Positions 59,558 through 64,000 of a stretch of DNA of 64,000 nt are shown one piece after another. A program made the position numbers and the translations under genes. Under the pieces are notes generated by a model that worked only from the letters and a program-made list of their open reading frames with translations, made no database searches and was not told the DNA's origin. The DNA lies in NCBI GenBank assembly GCA_001916715.1, contig MNSZ01000061.1, positions 53,642-117,641 on the forward strand. The letters run 5' to 3'. This DNA is from Firmicutes bacterium CAG:24053_14 (GTDB taxonomy: Bacteria; Bacillota; Clostridia; Oscillospirales; Oscillospiraceae). Numbering within the stretch: the first letter of the stretch is position 1; every line of letters begins with the position of its first letter.

Positions 59558-62206
59558 TTACTTTCTTGCGATTTTCTTGGTGACGAGCTTTGCGACTGCT
59601 GCCGGAGCGTTTCCGGCCGCGCCGAGCAGCGCCTTGAAGTACGGTGCGCCGACATAGTCGGTGACCTTCTCGAGGTGGATAGCGTCGAACTTACACTTGG
59701 TGGTGCAGATGCCGCAACCCACGCAGAGGCTCTCGTCAACGACCGCAGCGCCGCAGCCGAGACAGCGTGAGGTCTCGATCTTCATCTGCTCCTCGGTGAG
59801 GGTACCGCGCAGATCCTTGAAGGTCTTCTTGGCTTCCTTGGCCGAGCCGTCGGCGGCCTTCTGTCTGGGAGCGGTGTCGAAGCCTGCTACGGAGATGCCT
59901 GCCGTTGCGGTGTTCATTGCCTTATAATCGCGTCTGTCGCGGCCGATGACCTGCGACTGGCCGGGATGCACATAGCGGTGGATGGAGATCGCGCCCTCCT
60001 TGCCTGCCGCGATAGCGTCGATGGCAAACTTCGGGCCGGTGACAACGTCGCCGCCTGCGAAAACGTCGGCAACGCTGGTCTGGTAGCTGGGCATGGAGAC
60101 GTTGACGGTGCCCTTTGCGCCGGTGGCAAAATCCATGCCGTTAAGGTCGATCTTCTGGCCGATGGCGGAGATAACGGCGGAAACGGGCAGAGTCTCAAAC
60201 TTGCCGGTGCCTACGGGCTTGCCGGCTTTAAGCTCCATGACCTCGACCTTGAGCGTCTCGGCCTTGCCCTCGCCGGTGATCTCGACGGGAGAAGCGAGGA
60301 ACATGAACTTAACGCCCTCTGCGATCGCCTCTTCGACCTCGTCGTCTGCTGCCGGCATCGCGTCTCGGTCGCGGCGGTAGACTATCGTGGTCTTTGCGCC
60401 GAGGCGGACTGCCGCGCGCGCAACGTCGATGGCGACATTGCCGCCGCCGATAACGGCAACGCTCTTGCCGATATCGGGCTTCTCGCCGAGGTTGACTTCA
60501 CGCAGGAAGTCGATGCCGGTCATAACGCCGGGCAGCTCGTCGCCGGGGCAGCCGACCTTTGCGCCCTTGGACGCGCCGACTGCGAGGTAGAATGCCTTGA
60601 AGCCCTGCTCACGCAGCTTATCAAGGGTGATGTCCTTGCCGACCTCAACGCCGGTCTTGAACTTTACGCCCAGATCCTTGAGAACCTTGATCTCGGCATT
60701 GATAACGTCCTTTTCGAGGCGGAAGGAGGGGATGCCCATGGTGAGCATACCGCCGAGCGCCTTTTCCTTTTCGTAAACGGTCACGGGGTAGCCCTTGACT
60801 GCGAGATAGTATGCGCAGCTCAGGCCGGCAGGGCCTGCGCCGATGACGGCGATCTTCTCTTCATAGGGCTTGCCGATCTGGTTGACCATCTTGGGAACGA
60901 AGCGGTGCTTGGACTCAAGATCCTTCTCGGCGATGAACTTTTTGATATCGTCGATAGCAATGGGCGAGTCGATGTCGCCGCGCGTGCATGCGTCCTCGCA
61001 TGCCTTGTTGCAGATGCGGCCGCAGACTGCCGGGAACGGGTTTTCTTTCTTTATAAGCTCAAGCGCCTCGGTGTATCTTCCCTGAGCGGCGAGCTTAATA
61101 TAGCCCTGAACGGGAACGTGCGCCGGGCACTGTGCCTTGCAGGGCGCCGTGCCGGACTCCATGACGTCGGTGCGGGTCGTGCGGTAATCGACGTTGTAGC
61201 TCTTCTTATCCCAGGGCACTTCCTTATCCGACTGATATGCGTCGGAGACATGCGGATCGGTGGTGCACAGCTTCTGGCCGAGCTTTACGGCGTTGGTCTG
61301 GCAGTTTTCAACGCACTGGCCGCAGGCGACGCACTTGTCCTTATCAACCTTGGCGATGAAGTTCGAGCTTACGCCGTCGGGAGAGCGGAACAGCTCTGCG
61401 ATGCGCAGCGCATAGCAGGAGCAGCCGCAGCAGTTGCATATGGCGTTTATGCCGTCAAAGCCGAGCGCCTGGTTGACCTCGTGGACAAGGCCGTTATCCT
61501 CGGCGCGCTTGAGCACCTCATAAGCCTCCTCCTTGCTGATCAGGCGGTGCTCGCCATGCTTGGAGAAGTTGATGGCATTGTCGTCAAGGTACATGCACAT
61601 ATCCTCTTCAAGATGGCCGCAGCCCTCTCCGATCAGGCGGCGTGAACGGCGGCAGGAGCACGGGCCGACGGAAATCGCCTTTGCCTTCTCTATGATGGTT
61701 GCCAGCTCATCGTAGGATGCCGTGCGAGTGTTGCTTTCGACAGCACTCATAACGGGCATAACGCGCATGAAGTTAACGCCGTTGCCGAGAACCGGGGCAA
61801 GCATACCGACGCGGATGCGTGTGTATTCCTCGAAGCATGCTCCCAGATCGGGATACTTATCGCACTGTGCGCGATTGGAGAGGATGCCCTCCATGATGCC
61901 GGGCACCCAGATGGGATAGTAGTAGCAGGGCAGCTCGCCGCGATAGCGAACGCGGATAACGCCCGCATTTACGAGCTTGTCGCACTGCTCCTGAACAAAT
62001 TCAACGCTCTTTTTGCATTTTTTTGCAAGCTCTGCCGCAGAAAATTCCTTCTCAAGACGCATACGCATCATGACAGAGCACATATCGTCATCGACGATGG
62101 GCTCGAGGATCCTGTATTCCGGATCCTTGTAGGTGATGCCGGTGTAGGTCATGCTTTCCAGGCTGATCTTTGAAGCCAGCGCCAGAATGTTAGGTCTGTT
62201 TGCCAT
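59558..62206 (-). CDS. Large Fe-S flavoprotein oxidoreductase (GltD-like core with ferredoxin domains)
   Basis: 882 residues. Order: winged-helix-like N-terminal region (about 1-130); a Cys-rich segment 'GPCSCRRSRRLIGEGC' near 190 and 'CNCCGCSCYALR' near 262; a [4Fe-4S] motif CVACGQCVENC near 292; a GltD-type N-terminal iron-sulphur region ('CKAQCPAHVPVQGYIKLA', 'CGRICNKACEDACTRG'); FAD site 'GAGPAGLSCAYYLA' near 455; NAD(P) site 'GGGNVAIDVARAA' near 600; and a C-terminal ferredoxin (CLGCG, CVGCGICTTKC) near 835. It should move electrons between NAD(P)H and ferredoxin or a partner. No catalytic partner is adjacent. Confidence 0.88.
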   Translation of the reverse strand: MANRPNILALASKISLESMTYTGITYKDPEYRILEPIVDDDMCSVMMRMRLEKEFSAAELAKKCKKSVEFVQEQCDKLVNAGVIRVRYRGELPCYYYPIWVPGIMEGILSNRAQCDKYPDLGACFEEYTRIRVGMLAPVLGNGVNFMRVMPVMSAVESNTRTASYDELATIIEKAKAISVGPCSCRRSRRLIGEGCGHLEEDMCMYLDDNAINFSKHGEHRLISKEEAYEVLKRAEDNGLVHEVNQALGFDGINAICNCCGCSCYALRIAELFRSPDGVSSNFIAKVDKDKCVACGQCVENCQTNAVKLGQKLCTTDPHVSDAYQSDKEVPWDKKSYNVDYRTTRTDVMESGTAPCKAQCPAHVPVQGYIKLAAQGRYTEALELIKKENPFPAVCGRICNKACEDACTRGDIDSPIAIDDIKKFIAEKDLESKHRFVPKMVNQIGKPYEEKIAVIGAGPAGLSCAYYLAVKGYPVTVYEKEKALGGMLTMGIPSFRLEKDVINAEIKVLKDLGVKFKTGVEVGKDITLDKLREQGFKAFYLAVGASKGAKVGCPGDELPGVMTGIDFLREVNLGEKPDIGKSVAVIGGGNVAIDVARAAVRLGAKTTIVYRRDRDAMPAADDEVEEAIAEGVKFMFLASPVEITGEGKAETLKVEVMELKAGKPVGTGKFETLPVSAVISAIGQKIDLNGMDFATGAKGTVNVSMPSYQTSVADVFAGGDVVTGPKFAIDAIAAGKEGAISIHRYVHPGQSQVIGRDRRDYKAMNTATAGISVAGFDTAPRQKAADGSAKEAKKTFKDLRGTLTEEQMKIETSRCLGCGAAVVDESLCVGCGICTTKCKFDAIHLEKVTDYVGAPYFKALLGAAGNAPAAVAKLVTKKIARK

Positions 62207-62271
62207 AGTTTTTCCCCCTGTTTATTGTTGTTATATTTAAATGTATCTTCTCGCATATTACTCTAAAATAT

Positions 62272-62301
62272 ATTGTACCACATAGGTATACGCATTGTCA
62301 A
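62272..62301 (-). promoter_or_regulatory. Promoter of the Fe-S flavoprotein operon
   Basis: Minus-strand TTGACA (62296-62301), 18-nt spacer ending TGG and TACAAT (62272-62277), extended -10. Confidence 0.75.
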
Positions 62302-62595
62302 TTATTTGGCTTACCGTTTGGCACGTTAATTAACAACTGCGCACATTTATGTTCGAAAAGCCTGTTAAAAAAGCTGCAAACCCTTGAAACTGCACATTTT
62401 TTTGACCAGAACAATTTTTTACCACATCTTTTCCGTATTCATGCAAAAAGACCTGAAAAAATGGCGATTTGATTTAGATGGATTAATTTTTTTAAAAAAT
62501 TGAACGTTTTTAATTCGTTTTAGTAAAATTGACGAAAATGGCCTATTTGTTTGAATTTTGACAGTCGATTTTTATTAAAAATATCGGTTGAAATA
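62302..62595. other. AT-rich intergenic stretch
   Basis: Between two divergent promoters. No gene, hairpin with T tract or repeat of the window's families was seen; a GTTAATTAAC palindrome lies near 62325. Confidence 0.5.
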
Positions 62596-62624
62596 TTGAC
62601 GCATTGTAAACTTGCATGTAAAAT
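62596..62624 (+). promoter_or_regulatory. Promoter of the YkvI-like transporter
   Basis: TTGACG (62596-62601), 17-nt spacer and TAAAAT (62619-62624). A perfect ATGCATGCAT palindrome overlaps the expected start point. Confidence 0.75.
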
Positions 62625-62660
62625 ATGCATGCATTTTGAAAAAGCCATAAATAAAGCGTA

Positions 62661-62818
62661 AGACAATTCCGCAGGAGGATCACTCGTCGGAATGCAGCGG
62701 ATGAAGAAGCCGTCCGCCTGTCTGCCGCGGCAAGATTTTTTCTCTCCATTGAAGCCCTGTTGCCCAAGGAATTGTTTTATCGAAGCGTTCCTTAGGAGCG
62801 ACGGGGGCTTTGTTTTGG
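62661..62818 (+). ncRNA. Candidate riboswitch/attenuator before YkvI-like transporter
   Basis: ACAATTCC (62663-62670) can pair with GGAATTGT (62768-62775), closing a 113-nt domain with inner hairpins GCGGA/TCCGC (62697-62717). The same GGAA can instead join AAGGAA/TTCCTT (62766-62771 with 62788-62793) inside a larger AAGCCC/GGGCTT stem (62752-62757 with 62805-62810) followed by TTGTTTTGGTTTT. These are mutually exclusive, as in terminator-controlled riboswitches. No known class was recognised; the T-box core is absent. Confidence 0.5.
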
Positions 62819-62852
62819 TTTTAACAAGATGCACAGTAAAGAACATTAACCC

Positions 62853-62892
62853 CAGAGTTTTGCCGGGCGGTTGAGGAGCTGCTCCGCAAAAC
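62853..62892 (+). other. Second leader hairpin
   Basis: GTTTTGC and GCAAAAC pair, with inner GGAGC-T-GCTCC, about 35 nt before the ribosome binding site of the transporter. Confidence 0.45.
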
Positions 62893-62929
62893 GGGCAATG
62901 TTAAAGAGACATTTTAAAGGAGAATCATT

Positions 62930-64000
62930 ATGAACAACAAAGCAGCCAAGGGCACATGGGCGGCCGCGTTTACGGTCGGTTCTGTGTGGTTCGGCACCCA
63001 TGTAGGCGGCGGTTTCGCCTCCGGTAACCAGGTAGTCAGTTATTTTGCACAGTACGGCATGTGGGCCGCTGTTCTCCCCATTATCGCAATGGGCATACTC
63101 GCACTGGTGATGTACACCGTTATGAAGTTTGCAAAGCTCAACGGCTTCACCAATTATAAGGACACCTTCTCGGCTCTGTATCCGAAGCCCTGGATGGAAG
63201 TCTTCTTCGAGATTTTCTACATCGTAATTCTTCTGGCGGCAGTTGCGGCAGCAGTCGCAGGCGCAGGCGAGGTTCTTGCAAACTTCTTCGGCGTTGACTA
63301 TTCCGTCACCGCAAACAAGCTTATCTTCAACCTCATCATCGTTGCAGTGCTCATCATCCTGAGCATCTTCGGCGTAAAGCTTGTTATCGCAGCTTCCACC
63401 GTTCTTTCCATTGCAATTCTTATCTCCACCGCAGTTGTTGTTATCGCCGGCTTCGCAGCAGACTTCGACGCAATCAGCGCAAACCTGCTTGCTCAGAACG
63501 GCCTCGAGACTGCTCCCTATGTTGACAATGTCGGCGAAGCCATCTGGCGCGGCGTTCTCGTTTACGCAGCATTCCAGTGCGTATCCATCCCTGCAATGAT
63601 CGCAGCAGGCGAAGGCCTGACCCTCAAGGGCGTAAAGCGCGCAAACATCCTCGGCTGGCTCATGAACGGCCTTGCTCTTGCGGCATCCACCGCAATGCTC
63701 TCCCGTTGGTATCCGCTTCTGTCCGCACTCCAGGCAGGCAAGGTTGAGGGCTTCACCACCGCAGCTTCCGGCATCCCCAACCAGACCGTTCTGACCCTCG
63801 TCGGCATCAAGTGGCTGATGGCGATCTTCAGCATTCTGCTGTTCAGCGCTTTCGTTTCCACCAGCGTCACCCTCGTATTCACCATGATCCAGCGCTTCCA
63901 GGGCGCCTGCTTCCCCAAGACCATCAAGAACGAAAAGGCTCGCGGCGTTATCGTCGGCGTTATCGTCATCGCTATCTGCTTTGCTATCTCCCTGCTCGGC
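62930..64000 (+). CDS. YkvI-like APC-fold membrane transporter (3' end outside window)
   Basis: 357 residues are visible and the frame is still open at the window end. The start 'FTVGSVWFGTHVGGGFASGNQVVSYFAQYG' carries the unwound glycine-rich helix 1 typical of the APC superfamily and of the YkvI group (COG3949-like), with about ten hydrophobic segments so far. Substrate unknown; amino-acid or Na+-coupled transport is likely. AAAGGAGA precedes the ATG. It is read from a strong promoter through a leader of about 300 nt with alternative structures, so expression is probably controlled by attenuation. Confidence 0.85.
   Translation, partial: MNNKAAKGTWAAAFTVGSVWFGTHVGGGFASGNQVVSYFAQYGMWAAVLPIIAMGILALVMYTVMKFAKLNGFTNYKDTFSALYPKPWMEVFFEIFYIVILLAAVAAAVAGAGEVLANFFGVDYSVTANKLIFNLIIVAVLIILSIFGVKLVIAASTVLSIAILISTAVVVIAGFAADFDAISANLLAQNGLETAPYVDNVGEAIWRGVLVYAAFQCVSIPAMIAAGEGLTLKGVKRANILGWLMNGLALAASTAMLSRWYPLLSALQAGKVEGFTTAASGIPNQTVLTLVGIKWLMAIFSILLFSAFVSTSVTLVFTMIQRFQGACFPKTIKNEKARGVIVGVIVIAICFAISLLG

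Noticed and set aside
62302..62345. Rex operator upstream of the Fe-S flavoprotein
   Set aside because: GTTAATTAAC and its flanks do not fit the TTGTTAA-N4-TTAACAA pattern.
62661..62818. T-box or glycine riboswitch before the YkvI-like gene
   Set aside because: The T-box core (TGGNACCGCG) and the glycine-riboswitch core were looked for by eye and not found.

Overview
The window reads as chromosome of a GC-rich Gram-positive anaerobe, most likely a gut clostridium of the Oscillospiraceae/Ruminococcaceae type. Pointers are a low-GC-phylum gene set (AddAB, YlmH, a Rae1-like domain, ClpB, DUF896, DUF362), lipoproteins with Gram-positive lipoboxes, a cortex-lytic-like LysM/GH18 enzyme, a large Fe-S flavoprotein and no outer-membrane genes. 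The species assignment is inference. No rRNA, tRNA, CRISPR array, prophage or complete insertion sequence was seen.

Layout. 0.1-3.8 kb: SseB-like protein, MBL hydrolase, and an ECF sigma factor with a coupled membrane protein. 3.8-7.2 kb: clpB behind a ribbon-helix-helix gene with a strong promoter. 7.3-11.4 kb: an overlapping operon of DUF362 protein, a TetM-like GTPase fused to a Rae1/YacP NYN nuclease, and YlmH; this is the most interesting system here, a candidate stalled-ribosome module. 11.5-14.2 kb: hydrolase, MFS carrier and a MITE-like repeat. 14.2-18.8 kb: five overlapping genes for predicted glycolipid metabolism. 18.9-24.8 kb: FAD oxidoreductase, GH18 enzyme, a frameshifted Na+ symporter and HtrA. 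25.1-27.0 kb: two-component system divergent from htrA, with paired CTGAAA boxes at both promoters. 27.2-32 kb: phosphoesterase, PrsA-like protein, TcdA, a lactonase-like enzyme and a TetR regulator.

32-40.4 kb is a decaying accessory region: a CatB acetyltransferase split by a MITE, a DUF998 gene with a large internal deletion, a hydrolase with a stop at codon 4 and a repeat-derived tail, a MATE/cytidylate-kinase chimera, and a MerR regulator with its effector domain deleted. Its intact MATE gene has a textbook 19-bp-spacer MerR promoter and a structured leader. 40.4-47.6 kb: rpmE and addBA. 48.3-51 kb: a PII-like protein coupled to a DUF1538 membrane protein, then a MarR regulator. 51-56.6 kb: lipoproteins, an SdpI-like gene between 33-bp direct repeats, pnp and rpsO. 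56.7-58.4 kb: yfbR, DUF896 and an AEC carrier. 59.2-62.2 kb: HypA-like protein and Fe-S flavoprotein. The right edge holds a roughly 300-nt structured leader and a YkvI-like transporter cut by the window.

Two dispersed repeat families shape the region. Family A (AGCTGACGAGAGTCGAAC ends) lies at 13.9, 32.2 and 36.3 kb and possibly 27.4 kb. Family B (TTTTTAGTGGCG borders around palindromic units) forms islands at 47.6, 55.1 and 58.4 kb and a solo end at 50.5 kb. Both favour the 3' ends of genes and often supply or overlap the stop codon.
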